Positions 1-10,355 of a stretch of DNA of 64,000 bases are shown here, piece by piece. Source of the DNA: Luidia sarsii (lineage: Eukaryota > Echinodermata > Asteroidea > Paxillosida > Luidiidae). How positions within the stretch are numbered: position 1 is the stretch's first letter; each line of letters starts with the position of its first letter. The position numbers were made by a program, and so were the translations under genes. Under the pieces are notes generated by a model that was not told where the DNA came from, made no database searches, and was given only the letters and a program-made list of their open reading frames with translations. The stretch spans positions 1,107,063-1,171,062 of the forward strand of contig OX465104.1 of the NCBI GenBank assembly GCA_949987565.1, read 5' to 3'.

Positions 1-436
1 AGACTTCCAGAAACGAAAGCCAAGGAAATTTAACGAAAGCTAAACAAAAACAAAACAGAAACGAAAGAATAGAATTCGTGGCCTTGTGGCCGATCGCCAG
101 AATGCCACCGCGAGCCCTGGTAACGACCGTCACGTGATCTGGATCTGCGCATGGGCAGGGAGTGCGTGGTCGGAACTTGGCAGCGGGCCAAGACACAGCC
201 GAGGGACGCAACGTGGGCGAAGAAGTCCCTGGGAAAAAACTGCAATCAAACCCGAACAGACTGGTCAAGTGATTGCTGATACATCCATCAGACTATAGCC
301 TTGCTACTAGAACACACTGTCTATTATAGTTCAGTCTAGACACTTCAAAATTGCATGCTTCGATACAAAGTTGTTGCGGAATATCTGACTAAAATCACTG
401 ACTAAACCTCACTGACTAAAATTAACAAAAAGCAAA
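1..436. other. Unique intergenic sequence, no gene seen
   Basis: Mixed-composition sequence. Two overlapping short open frames on opposite strands (about 70 codons each) show no recognisable domain. Positions 387-436, with ACTGACTAAAATTA-type repeats, look like the body of the CAGGACC-family element whose palindromic end follows. Confidence 0.5.
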
Positions 437-544
437 TCATAAAATTTAGTGGGCCTGACGTTTCGATCCTAGCAGGACCTTTCTCAAAGGCCTTTGAGAA
501 AGGTCCTGCTAGGATCGAAACGTCAGGCCCACTAAATTTTATGA
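437..544. repeat. Perfect 108-bp palindrome made of two head-to-head CAGGACC-family termini
   Basis: Bases 437-490 are the exact reverse complement of 491-544, with no spacer and no mismatch. Each arm carries GTGGGCCTGACGTTTCGATC followed by CTAGCAGGACCTTTCTCAAA. The same terminus occurs singly at 31.6 and 47.0 kb. An 8-bp direct repeat GAATATCT lies at 379-386 and 543-550 and could be a target-site duplication around an element at 387-542; at 8 bp, chance is possible. A spacer-free palindrome would extrude as a cruciform and is usually unstable, so it may be recent. Confidence 0.95.
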
Positions 545-925
545 ATATCTTTTTTATAATGGCAGCAGCTTATTTGCATATAATGCAAATATGAAGCCTT
601 TCCACCAAGTATAAAGTATATATTTTTAGTATGATGTTCGGTGGAGATCCTTGACATGCATAGCAGAAAAGAAATATGTTGCAATTTATTTTAGGTTGAG
701 CCACCTAATTTGTAAGAATGACTGGACTATAATAGGACACAGTGCCCGAAACGGGGAGCTACCGGCCCTTCTCAGAGTCACACTCATTCTCCAGAGTTCT
801 CAGAGTCACACTCATTCTCCAGAAGCAGATTATTGTACGTGTTGTCATCGCAAGATTTCCGCGGAGTGATTCAGGCGATGCGACCTTCAAGTGACATCAT
901 CAAAACGACATTCTGTACCAGTCAA
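545..925. other. Unique sequence with a foldback-family remnant and a 27-bp tandem duplication
   Basis: Around 738-775, AGTGCCCGAAACGGGGAGCT and the following bases resemble the inner part of the TTTGCGG foldback family. A 27-bp segment starting TTCTCAGAGTCACACTC occurs at 769-795 and again at 797-823. Nothing gene-like is seen. Confidence 0.5.
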
Positions 926-929
926 CTGA

Positions 930-1795
930 CCAGGCAGCTGGTGATCCGGGCAGCCAACCAGCCTGCAGGCCAGCTAACTAGCCAACCAATCAACTAACCA
1001 GCCAGCCAATCAACTAATCAGCCAGTTAACCAGCCAACCAACCAACCAACCAACCAGCTATATGACTAACCAGCCAATCAACTAACCAGTCAGCTAATCA
1101 GCCAACCAACTAGTCAGCCAACCAACCAACTAACCAGCAATATAACTAACCAACCAATCAACTAACCAGTCAGCTAACCAGCCAGCCTATCAACTAACCA
1201 GTCAGCTAACCAGCCAGCCAATCAACTAATCAGCCAGCTAACCAGCCAACCATCTAGTCAGCCAACCAACCAACTAACCAGCAGTATAACTAACCAGCCA
1301 ATCAACTAACCAGTCAGCTAACTAGCCAGCCAATCAACTAACCAGCCAACTAACTAGCTAGCCAGCTAGTCAGCCAACCAACCAACCAGCCAGCTAACTA
1401 ACTAGCCACGGCCATCTAACTAGCCAGCCAGTCAGCTAACTAGCCAGCCAACTAATTGGCCAGCCAGCAAGCTAACTAACCAGCCAGCTAACTAGCAAGC
1501 CAATCAACTAACCAGCCAATCAACTAGCCAGCCAATCAACTAGCCAGCCAATCAACTAACCAGCCAGCCAGCCAGCCAGCCAGCAAACCAGCCAGCCAAC
1601 AAGCCAACCAGCCAACCAGCCAGTCATCCAGTCATCCACTCAGGCAGCAAACAAGCTCACGAGCCAACCAACCATCCGAACAGTAAGCCTTCCTGCCAGA
1701 CAACAAGCCAACCAGCCAGCCATCAGACCAATCAACCGTTAACCATCCAAGCAATCACCACACCAGCCGGATTACCAACAAGTCAACTGACAAAC
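930..1795. repeat. CCAG/CCAA tetranucleotide-derived minisatellite
   Basis: About 870 bp of interspersed CCAG, CCAA, CTAA and TCAA tetramers, locally ordered into longer units such as ATCAACTAACCAGCCAGC. Units are diverged, so the array is old or built from several related tetramers. Confidence 0.95.
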
Positions 1796-3035
1796 CAGCG
1801 AGAAAACTAATCAATGCCCCTCACGTGCCTGGCGCCGAAATCAGAATGCAGAAAGCTGACATTTCATCTACCCAACGCTCATCCTCGCTAAATTATAAGG
1901 ACCTACACAGACATCCTGCCATAATATCGCAAGGGGAAAGTACTTCGTGCACAGGTTTATATATCGTGATCGCCCGAGGGATTTTCATTCCCTGGGCCCG
2001 GAAGTAACGAGGAAACTAAGCCCGGAGGTCTCTGACCACTTACAGACAATGTCCCGTGCACAATTTTATCACACGCTGTCTGCGCCCGCGAGGGGTGTCG
2101 GTAATAGACGGAAATGGCTTCCACGTTTACGCGCACGGGCGTCACCGGGCAGTACACGCGAGCCTTTACTCATCCCTTCGACCCAGTCCCCAAAACCAAC
2201 GGCTATACGTCTGATTAAAGCACGCGTCTCTACGGCAATCGGCTCACAGCCACCAGCCGCAGCGGCTTCCGCAGATAAACCATGCAATGCGTAGCCGTAG
2301 CCACTCGGGTCAGAGGCAAGGGGATTAAAAATGGCGGTTCTACTGGAGCCAATGCCCGTCTGTCTCAGTTACTTCCGGAGTTTTTTTTCGGGGAGGGCGG
2401 AAGTGGAAAACATCAGAAACGGTCTTCGGGGAAACCAAAAAAAAAAAAGCGAGAGGGAGAGGAGAGATACCCTCCTTTCTAAGGGGAACACTTAAAGTGA
2501 TGTATCCCCTGACTGACCGGACTGGCTTTTAGCACAGATATCAGGCTTGGAAAAAAAAAAGGTGACGGCTTGATCATCACCAAAACATACTGAGCCGACT
2601 TCTCCCGCCAGAATTGGCCGGACCCACCCACGTGGTCTCAGCACTTCCTCCTTCCTTCCGTTACGCTCGAGAATTATTCGGCGAGATTTTGTTGGGGGAA
2701 AAAAATCACGTCTTGGAAGGAAGACTGACTAAATAACTGACGGGTCGACTCGTCTCAAAAATCGACTTGGGGAATTGGACATTTTAAAAGTCAAAAATCA
2801 AAACACACATATATACAGTTCGGGGATCCTGAATTGATTCATTTCCCCCCAATGTTTCTTACATTTAAAAAAAAAAAGTCCTATCTATTTAGAAAAGAAT
2901 AGGAAAGGGGAATTTGAAAGGGAGATTTGACTGGACCTGAAGCAAGTGGTAAACGGTGTTTGAGATCTAGAAAGTATTTTGCTTTAACTGAATAAATTAC
3001 CGGCAAGAAGGTTTTAATTTCTTGCATTTGGGTAA
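1796..3035. other. Unique sequence, no gene seen
   Basis: A moderately GC-rich part (about 1950-2330) gives open frames of 66-115 codons in several frames, none with a recognisable domain. Poly-A runs occur at 2436 and 2869. No splice-consistent exon chain is visible. Confidence 0.45.
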
Positions 3036-3039
3036 AAAC

Positions 3040-3230
3040 GGAAAAACTGACTGGGAGCTTTAAACAAAAATGCAATATGGTTAAGATATCTTTGACTGGA
3101 CCGGGACTTGAACCCGACACCTTTGGTTTGAACGTACCATGCAGTACTCTATACTATCTGGGCTATCCAGCCCTGAGATGGCGGGCTTTCCTTGTCGTCA
3201 CCTATCTTTGCTGGTTCGAGGTCGCCAGTC
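3040..3230 (-). mobile_element. SINE-A copy (tRNA-derived)
   Basis: On the minus strand, 3094-3173 reads as a tRNA-like head: GGGCTGGATAGC near the 5' end (A-box region) and GGGTTCAAGTCCC (B box), then GGTCCAGTCAAAG. The tail before 3091 matches other copies (for example 22.45 and 45.76 kb). It is a SINE rather than a free tRNA gene because the same non-tRNA flanks recur with the head. Confidence 0.8.
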
Positions 3231-3484
3231 AGAAGCAAGCATTTAACTTTCAACTACATTACATTCCCGGGGATCACAAATCCTTTCCACTTCTGATGCA
3301 AACGACAGCTGTGTTTGGTGTTGTTATAAAACAGAAAGTCATCCCTACAGTGTTGCCAATGACATTATAAAGTTCATGTTCCGAATGTACAGTACCACAG
3401 CTTCAATCGTTTGAAAACGAAAATGATGTGTGTTTTTTTCTATTTTATATTCGGTGAATGTCTGTGAAGATTTTTTTTCTTTAG

Positions 3485-3627
3485 ATAAAATTTTTGGGGA
3501 AATGGCAAAGAAAGCTTTGAGGGGACCGGGAATTGAACCTGAGACCTCTGGTTTTGCGTACCAGCGTTCTTACCATGTGAGCTATCCAGCCCTTAGATGG
3601 TGGCCTTCCCTAATAGTCAACTAGTCT
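3485..3627 (-). mobile_element. SINE-A copy that seeds the adjacent tandem array
   Basis: Complete tRNA-like head on the minus strand, with B box GGTTCAATTCCC and A-box half GGGCTGGATAGCTCACATGG. Its 5' half plus leader (3562-3636) is the first unit of the 75-bp array that follows. The B-box half and the tail occur only here, so this copy is the likely founder. Confidence 0.85.
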
Positions 3628-4762
3628 TTGGCATACCAGCGCTCTTACCATCTGAGCTATCCAGCCCTTAGATGATGGCCTTCCCAAATAGTCAACTAGT
3701 CTTTGGCACACCAGCGCTCTTACCATCTGAGCTATCCAGCCCTTAGATGATGGCCTTCCCTAATAGTCAACTAGTCTTTGGCACACCAGCGCTCTTACCA
3801 TCTGAGCTATCCAGCCCTTAGATGGTGGCCTTCCCTAATAGTCAACTAGTCTTTGGCACACCCATGCTCTTACCATCTGAGCTATCCAGCCCTTAGATGG
3901 TGGCCTTCCCAAAATAGTCAACTAGTCTTTGGCACACCAGTGCTCTTACCATCTGAGCTATCCAGCCCTTAAATGGTTGCCTTCCCACAATAGTCAACTA
4001 GTCTTTGGCACACCAGCGCTCTTACCATCTGAGCTATCCAGCCCTTAGATGATGGCCTTCCCTAATAGTCAACTAGTCTTTCGCACACCAGCGCTCTTAC
4101 CATCTGAGCTATCCAGCCCTTAGATGATGGCCTTCCCTAATAGTCAACTAGTCTTTGGCACACCAGCGCTCTTACCATCTGAGCTATCCAGCCCTTAGAT
4201 GGTGGCCTTCCCTAATAGTCAACTAGTCTTTGGCACACCCATGCTCTTACCATCTGAGCTATCCAGCCCTTAGATGGTGGCCTTCCCTAATAGTCAACTA
4301 GTCTTTGGCACACCAGCGCTCTTACCATCTGAGCTATCCAGCCCTTAGATGATGGCCTTCCCTAATAGTCAACTAGTCTTTGGCACACCAGCGCTCTTAC
4401 CATCTGAGCTATCCAGCCCTTAGATGGTGGCCTTCCCTAATAGTCAACTAGTCTTTGGCACACCCATGCTCTTACCATCTGAGCTATCCAGCCCTTAGAT
4501 GATGGCCTTCCCTAATAGTCAACTAGTCTTTGGCACACCAGCGCTCTTACCATCTGAGCTATCCAGCCCTTAGATGATGGCCTTCCCTAATAGTCAACTA
4601 GTCTTTGGCACACCAGCGCTCTTACCATCTGAGCTATCGTGCCCTTAGATGGTGGCCTTCCCTAATAGTCAACTAGTCTTTGGCACACCAGTGCTCTTAC
4701 CATCTGAGCTATCCAGCCCTTAGATGGTTGCCTTCCCACAATAGTCAATTAGTCTTTGCCGA
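3562..4762 (-). repeat. 75-bp satellite of about 16 units derived from the 5' half of SINE-A
   Basis: Units begin CAGCGCTCTTACCATCTGAG and include CTATCCAGCCCTTAGATG and AATAGTCAACTAGTCTTTGG. Starts at 3562, 3637 and on to 4688 give a 75-bp period and 16 copies. On the minus strand each unit is leader, GGGCTGGATAGCTCAGATGG and the anticodon arm, without the T arm. A variant with CACCCATGCTC recurs at about 3861, 4236 and 4461, five and three units apart, suggesting block duplication. Confidence 0.95.
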
Positions 4763-5954
4763 GGTCAGATGTAAAATCTACAACCATGCAGCACAGAATC
4801 TCATCGAGCTATTGAAGAGTACGGAGAATGGCCTTTGATAAACCAAGATCAAAGAGTTACGGTGGCCCTAGGGCGCCATCAGCCTCTTCTGGGACAATGT
4901 GGTTAAGATTTAACGTTGTCCGGGAGCACCGCTTGCCGGATACAACCCGGTGTCAGCCTCAATTCTTCAAAGTCCAGATCCAATCCGACATCGTCCGAAT
5001 CCAATCCGATATCATCCGGGTCCAATCCGTCATCGCCCGGATCCAATCCGCCATCGTCCGTCCGCTCCCCCATCATTCTTTTCTTGGCTAAATCAAGATT
5101 TGCGAACCAGATTTACGCACGACGCTTGTTGCGTTTGACTTGTGTCAACATTTGGTGCTTCGCATTGGAGTTTTGGCTGATACCCGATTTCAATCAGCAA
5201 GGGTCGTATTAATGCTTAAAACTGCGGGTTTTCGGGCGTAAGCGTCTTTACGAAATTGTCCCCTGGTGTCAGGTTTTACGAGGTTGAACGGTTGTTTTGT
5301 ACTATTTGTCTTCTCACTCACGGTCTCATATATCAAGCCCTCGATCCTTGTATCTCTCAACGGAACTCGAGCAAGCCAAGGACAGATAAACAACAACATA
5401 CCAACCGCCACCAAACAAAAAAGGCACGTATTTCGTTACGCTAGCTCGCGGGAGCAAGACAAGAGACCGAGTGTGATATGGTACGCAGTAGATTTTCGTA
5501 TTCCCATTCCTTCTGCTCAATTCCAAGGGCAATGGTTGATCCGTGTGTGTCTCTTTGTCCTTGGAGTGGAGCTTGTTTTGCAGTTGGGGCTGCACGTCCT
5601 TCGCTAACCATGAACCCTTGTCTGCAGGGTTTCGATCGTATAAACACTATTAGCAAGTGGGGTCTTTTATTTTTGTTCTTTTCACGAATAAGCAAACCCG
5701 TGCGCTGGCTTATGAGAGTTTAAAGGGTGGGTACAACATACTGCAAAGTGCCCAATTTCCGGACATTCCAAATTTTGAGAAATTACTTACCCATCGGGAA
5801 GTTTGTAAAGGTATCGGACATTCCGTGAAATTTTAGAGCATTAAAATCGGCCGTTTTCGAGAAGAGGCAAATTGTTGAATTTGATGAATTTCCAACGATC
5901 GCTCCGTGCAGCGACCGTTGGAACAAAGAGTTCCTTTTACAAAATACAGCCCAC
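4763..5954. other. Unique sequence, no gene seen
   Basis: Overlapping short open frames in all frames (60-113 codons) with no recognisable domain. Contains one small 21-bp tandem repeat (separate entry) and an imperfect 12-bp inverted repeat at about 5892-5922 (one mismatch, 6-bp loop). Confidence 0.45.
4977..5060 (+). repeat. 21-bp tandem repeat, 4 units
   Basis: Four units of the form ATCCAATCCGACATCGTCCG with point changes. Because 21 is divisible by three the translation is also periodic (7 residues), but there is no sign of a real coding exon. Confidence 0.9.
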
Positions 5955-6345
5955 AGTGTCATAGATATAACATGATATTTGCCTCGAGGGGAGGAGAATG
6001 TAATGGACCTTTCCCAGGAAATATGCAAAAAAGACCTAGCGCACGCGCATAGCTAAATTGGTGGGCAAGCGGGCTGCCAACCAATCATAGTTTTCCACGG
6101 GCGTGCGCGCGTTCCTTCTCACTAACAGTTTGGCGTGCGGTCATTGGCTATTCAGCGTCTCCTACGCGCGTATTTCGAAACCTGCACGCAACGCGCACTC
6201 GTTTGCCCACCAATTTAGTAAAGCGCATGCGCCAGCTCTTATTTGCATATTTCATAGGAAAGGTCCATTCATTGAGGTTTGCCCTGCTCGACCTGATAAG
6301 CATTGAGCGCTCAGTGCTTTGCCCGATGCCTGATGCGCTGAATGT
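5955..6345 (-). mobile_element. SINE-B body split by a foldback element
   Basis: Positions 5955-6001 and 6270-6345 together match the intact SINE-B copy at 21617-21720: ATATTTGCCTCGAGG and GAGAATGTAAT on the left, then CATTGAGGTTTGCCCTG and TCAGTGCTTTGCCCG on the right. The 268 bp between them are a foldback element. The tRNA-like head is not seen here. Confidence 0.75.
6002..6269. mobile_element. 268-bp foldback element with 70-bp terminal inverted repeats
   Basis: Left arm 6002-6071 and right arm 6200-6269 are both 70 bp and reverse-complementary with scattered mismatches. They share AATGGACCTTTCC, GAAATATGCAAA and CTAAATTGGTGGGCAA. The centre is CG-rich, and no coding capacity is present. 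It sits inside a SINE-B body, so it inserted after that SINE. A clear target duplication is not resolvable. Confidence 0.85.
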
Positions 6346-6880
6346 CTGGAAACAAGTTACCATTTAATTCAGAAACGGTGACCTGGTTGTGATCTCCCCC
6401 CAAAAAACAACAACAACCAGAGGCCAATGGCCTCCACCGTTTTCATTTCCTTGTGCTTTGTAAAAATTGAAAGACGAAACGGCGGACAAAGCCCGAGCCT
6501 GAGCCTTAGCAACCCCAACCAACAACACACCGCCGTAAAGATCCCCGTATACACCGCGACGACTCCCAGGCAAAGATGGCGAACGCACGAGCATCCAGTT
6601 CCCACGACGCGGGTGTACTATAGCCTATGGACCCAGGGCAGGATTAGGGCTGCACGCGTCTCTCTACTCCCCACCTCCCCCCCCCCTCCACGTCTGCACG
6701 CTTCGCTCCCCTCGTAGCAGGAAAAAAACAACACTTTCTCGTTTGCCAGGGTAACAAAGGAACACCACCGGCTTTGTATGAATTTCAGCAACTTTCATTT
6801 CCCCTAAAAGTTCGTAAAAAAAAACAACTCCTCCCAATAACAATATCTATTTTCAACCAAACAAAGGGAAGGAAATCTGA
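6346..6880. other. Unique sequence, no gene seen
   Basis: Short overlapping open frames on both strands around 6364-6717 lack recognisable domains. Contains C-rich and A-rich runs near 6660-6730. Confidence 0.4.
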
Positions 6881-6899
6881 CTGGGACGGAGCGAGCTGA

Positions 6900-7375
6900 A
6901 AATAGTTTGTGGTGACGCCGTTTATCAAATACAATGTATCTTCTCTGGATGACGGGCAGAATGTTACACACGGTACGAAACGTTGAGTTACCGGGTCGTC
7001 GCGAGCGGAGTTGGTCAGAGCGTCTAGCGGTGCAGTACGGCGAGGAACCGGGGTTAGGTCCCCTTGAATCTTGCAATTTGCCCAATCAATGGAGTTTGAT
7101 AAACCATCGTGGACGTGCCAGGTCAATATTCCAACGGTCCCCACTTTGGTATAGGGTACGACTTTGAATCAAGTGATTTTAAAGCAATACTTTCCACATG
7201 TTAAGGTGCTGTTGGGGTCTCCTGACGACGGGTGGGGTACATAGTGCCCGAAACGTTGAGTAACCGGCTAGTTATCGCAGCTACACTGCCGTCTCAAAAG
7301 AGAATACTTATACACGGTGTGTCAGTGTCACCGCAAACTTCCCTACATTGTACTCCCACCATGCAAACCTTCAAA
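6900..7375. mobile_element. Fragments of the TTTGCGG foldback family
   Basis: Two inner hairpin segments, with GAAACGTTGAGTTACCGGGT near 6977-6996 and CGAAACGTTGAGTAACCGGC at 7250-7269. An outer end, GTGTCACCGCAAACTTCC, lies at 7327-7344, followed by ACCATGCAAACCTTCAAAAT, the outermost end of the family. CTGACGA at 7222-7228 and GAAACGTT at 7250-7257 are the two boxes discussed in the findings. Confidence 0.65.
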
Positions 7376-7495
7376 ATCTCTCTTCTGGTTGTATGGGTGG
7401 CTTAGACGTGGCTAGTAGAAGAACCGGGGGACTCAATCATACATAAATGTTGCCCCCCAAAAAAAAAATAAAAAAAAAAATAAACAAAATTGGGA

Positions 7496-7540
7496 GGGCC
7501 TGACGTTTTGATCCGAGCAGAACCCTTTCTAATACTTTAG
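7496..7540 (+). repeat. CAGGACC-family terminus fragment
   Basis: GGGAGGGCCTGACGTTTTGA followed by TCCGAGCAGAACCCTTTCTA is a diverged single copy of the terminus seen at 437-490. Confidence 0.75.
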
Positions 7541-7579
7541 GACACCTACTTTATGATATGCATGGCGGTAGTATTGATT

Positions 7580-7822
7580 AAGAGGTTTGCGGTGACACCA
7601 AGTAAAGGGTTGCTCTACTAGGAGTGTGGACCTGACAAGACCGGGAAGGTTTCAGCCCGACGTTTCGAACAGTCCGCTCTCTTATCTTATATCTGTCTCC
7701 TGAAGACGAACAGAGCGCGCTGCTCGAAACGTCTGGTCGAAACCTCCCTTCCCGGTTACTTTCCGAATGAATCTTACTCGCGAAAGAGCGAACTCTTCCC
7801 GTGGTGTCACTGCAAACCTTCT
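7580..7822. mobile_element. TTTGCGG-family foldback element, about 243 bp
   Basis: The left end GGTTTGCGGTGACACC (7584-7599) is mirrored by GGTGTCACTGCAAACC (7803-7818). Inward, the arms share GGTTTC and GACGTTTCGA with considerable divergence. The right inner arm has CTGAAGA at 7700-7706 and GAAACGTC at 7726-7733. No coding capacity. Confidence 0.8.
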
Positions 7823-8508
7823 CGCAATCAGGGCCTTTTCTCAACAAAAAAGAGGCAAGATAACAAAAGAGGTCTCACTATAGAGGCGTAACCTTAGGCA
7901 CTGTATTTTCTTTGGAGAAATTCTGGGGGTTTGAGGTTAATTATGACCGACAAAATCCAGCAGTTGAGCTTTTATTGATGTTCCCAGTTCACCGACGATG
8001 GTAAAAAAATGTTGCTCCAATATGTTGCCCAACATTGACATTTTCAGCAGTGTAGCTTTGTGTAATCAAAGCGCGATCCAGTTTCTCGATCCAGACAGTA
8101 CAGAAAAGCCCTGAATCTCCATCAATCACTGCTACACGGGTTATTGCTCTCAAGTGGGGCATTGAGGCTCGGTCGGTTGTACTCAAAGGGCAGGACGGAA
8201 CACCGGGAAGCAACGTGAACAAATGGGGGCAGTCATCAATCAAGCGTCTGGCCGACTCGAGGGGAGACTATGCACTCCGCCACGGGCTACGCAGGCCGCC
8301 CTCGGAGGTCCCGGCCGTGGACGTGATTCGAGTCGGCGAGGAACTTTTTGATTTGATTGTTTTCTTAAAGAGACGTCACTCTCCGGTAGCACGCGTTCCC
8401 CCATCGTTTACGACCATCGTCCGCAGTGCGTGCGGCGTCCGTAATGAGCGCGTACGCACGAAGCACACCCACATAGTGTTTGCTTCTTTTGTCTGCTATA
8501 CGCATTTA
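7823..8508. other. Unique sequence, no gene seen
   Basis: Opposing open frames of 84 codons (7989-8243, minus) and 105 codons (8215-8532, plus) overlap and have no recognisable domain. The region is moderately CpG-rich around 8260-8470. Confidence 0.4.
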
Positions 8509-8785
8509 AAAACAACTATAGGCCTTTCTTAAAATTTATGCAAATTGTATGCATCGAACTGAAAGCGAGGCTATGGGCGCTAGATTTCCAAGATGGCGGT
8601 AAATTCAAGGGACCTTACCTTTGTTCCTAAGATAACCTTCGGTTTTGTTGAAGAATATGTCAAGAAAAGATCAAAAAGCAGCGGGGAACAAGAATTAATC
8701 TTGGAAATCTAGCGCCCATAGCCTCGCTTTCAGTTCCATGCATACAATTTGCATAATTAATTTTAAGTAAGACCTATAAAACAAC
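8509..8785. mobile_element. MITE, about 261 bp, with 78-81-bp inverted repeats and an 8-bp target duplication (hAT-like)
   Basis: Left arm 8517-8594 and right arm 8698-8778 are near-perfect reverse complements, sharing GCAAATTGTATGCAT and CTGAAAGCGAGGCTATGGGC. AAAACAAC occurs at 8509-8516 and 8778-8785, the 8-bp duplication expected of hAT transposases. The boundary is ambiguous by one base. The internal 100 bp has no coding potential, so it is non-autonomous. Confidence 0.85.
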
Positions 8786-8937
8786 CACGGATACCAATCC
8801 GACCTCAGTGCGATAGAACTGGGGCGTATTTCATTGAGATGGCTCAGAGAGGAAGATTACCTTCAGGTTAGCTGGCTTGCGACCCGGTCGCCCCTTCTTG
8901 TACTCCTCGGCCAATCTGGATGTGGAAGATCAAAGAG

Positions 8938-9211
8938 GGAGAGAGAAAGAGAAAGAGGAAGAGAAAGAGAAAGAGAAAGAGAAAGAGAAAGAGAAAGAGA
9001 AAGAGAAAGAGAAAGAGAAAGAGAAAGAGAAAGAGAAAGAGAAAGAGAAAGAGAAAGAGAAAGAGAAAGAGAAAGAGAAAGAGAAAGAGAAAGAGAAAGA
9101 GAAAGAGAAAGAGAAAGAGAAAGAGAAAGAGAAAGAGAAAGAGAAAGAGAAAGAGAAAGAGAAAGAGAAAGAGAAAGAGAGAGAGGAAGAGAAAGAGGAA
9201 GAGAGAGGGGT
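8938..9211 (+). repeat. (GAGAAA)n hexanucleotide array
   Basis: About 45 nearly perfect GAGAAA units: a pure purine strand with mirror symmetry. Charged or Leu/Phe-rich open frames in several frames are artefacts of the period. Confidence 0.98.
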
Positions 9212-9412
9212 TGGGGTAGGAAAAATAGAGAGAAGGGGAGACGGGCGAGAGTAAGAGAAAACAAGTAAGAGGTTGAGAGAGGAGGAGAGACAGAGAGAGA
9301 GACAGAAAGAGACGGAGAGAGACAGAGAGATTGAGAAAAGGAAGGGAGGGAGACACAAAGACAGAGAAAGAGAGGGGAAGAGAGACAGAGAGAAAGAGTG
9401 AGAGAACCTCGT
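9212..9412 (+). repeat. GA-rich degenerate microsatellite
   Basis: Irregular GAGA/GACAGA sequence continuing from the hexamer array. Ends at about 9412, before unique sequence with a short CATG repeat at 9440-9456. Confidence 0.9.
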
Positions 9413-9507
9413 TAGATATAATTATACCAACCACAACAACATGCATGCATGCATGTTCTTTAAGTGGATGACCTCTTCAAACATAAATGCACAAAAGATA
9501 ATTTGAA

Positions 9508-9635
9508 AGGCCACCATCTAAGGGCTGGACAGCTCATTTGCATAACAAGAGGTACAGGTCGCGATCCAATCAAATTTTTCTTTGTCATTTTTTTTAAAGG
9601 ATCCCTATCAGTTTTTCCTTTATTTGTTTGACTTG
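9508..9635 (+). mobile_element. SINE-A copy with an internally deleted head
   Basis: Plus-strand copy: GGCCACCATCTAAGGGCTGG and ACAGCTCATTTG, then a shortened stretch to GGTCGCGATCCAATCAAA, and the family tail ending TTTATTTGTTTGA. The anticodon-arm region is deleted, so the pol III promoter is probably broken. Confidence 0.7.
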
Positions 9636-10045
9636 AGCCTAAACTGAAAAAAGCTTAATCCACTTTGCGTGATACCTGAGCTGCTGTAGCCAGGTTTACA
9701 ACAATAGGTTGTTTGCATCTGAATGAAAGCGGGGGTGTGATCCCTGGAGATATACAGCAGTTATCTGATTGAATAATTAAAAAGATAATTTGATTAAATG
9801 GGGACTTAAAGCCAGTGTCTCTTGTTGCTGAGCGTACCACCACCCTTACCACTGAAGCTGCCCAAACCTCTTTCCCACATTGCCAACAATCTATACTCGA
9901 TCCTATAAGTAAATGAATCGTAAGAAATAGTGGCTCGATTTTGTAAAATCTAGAAAAATAATACGTCAACACTTCTATTACCATATCTCAATTATAATTG
10001 AGAATGGTAATAGTCTTGTTACGAGCCCAAAATGTGACGGACAAA
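9636..10045. other. Diverged SINE-A fragment and unique sequence
   Basis: Positions 9775-9875 (minus) keep a weak SINE-A head: GGGGACTTAAAGCC, GTACCACCACCCTTACCA and TGAAGCTGCCCA. The remainder is AT-rich without a gene. Confidence 0.45.
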
Positions 10046-10294
10046 TGTGACCCAGCACAGCGACATGAGGAATATCCCACCAAAACACTTTTCGAGTAAA
10101 CAACGCCTAAAGTCAAAGTATCTTCACAATTCGATTACAAATAAAACAAATATTGTTTTTATTTTCGGAAAGTTAATGTATTTTGAGGAAATTTTGATAT
10201 CTTCGAAAGCTAATGGTACACTCTTTCACATCATTAGCAAATCTCAAAATCTCCATAGTGGGGGTTATTCCTCATTATGATGTGCCGGGTCACA
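10046..10294 (+). mobile_element. MITE-2 copy 1, 249 bp
   Basis: Begins TGTGACCCAGCACAGC and ends GTGCCGGGTCACA, giving terminal inverted repeats of about 25-30 bp that include ATGAGGAATA. Most of its length is the reverse complement of 48913-49164. No coding capacity and no convincing target duplication. Confidence 0.85.
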
Positions 10295-10297
10295 AAT

Positions 10298-10355
10298 GCA
10301 ATGCGCTGTATAAGTTTTATGTATTATTATTATTATTATTACTATTATTAAAATG
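10298..10355 (+). repeat. (ATT)n tail following a GCGCTGTATAA motif
   Basis: AATGCGCTGTATAAG is followed by ATTATT repeats. A similar arrangement (GGCGCTATATAAATTTC plus ATTATT) is at 17733-17765. This resembles the 3' end of some non-LTR retrotransposons or their SINEs; the assignment is from memory. Confidence 0.5.

Noticed and set aside
3094..3173. Functional tRNA gene
   Set aside because: The tRNA-like head has a poor stem and carries the same non-tRNA leader and tail as the other SINE-A copies.
3562..4762. CRISPR-like array (regular repeats of constant length)
   Set aside because: Units are contiguous and nearly identical throughout with no unique spacers, and they derive from a SINE in a eukaryotic context.
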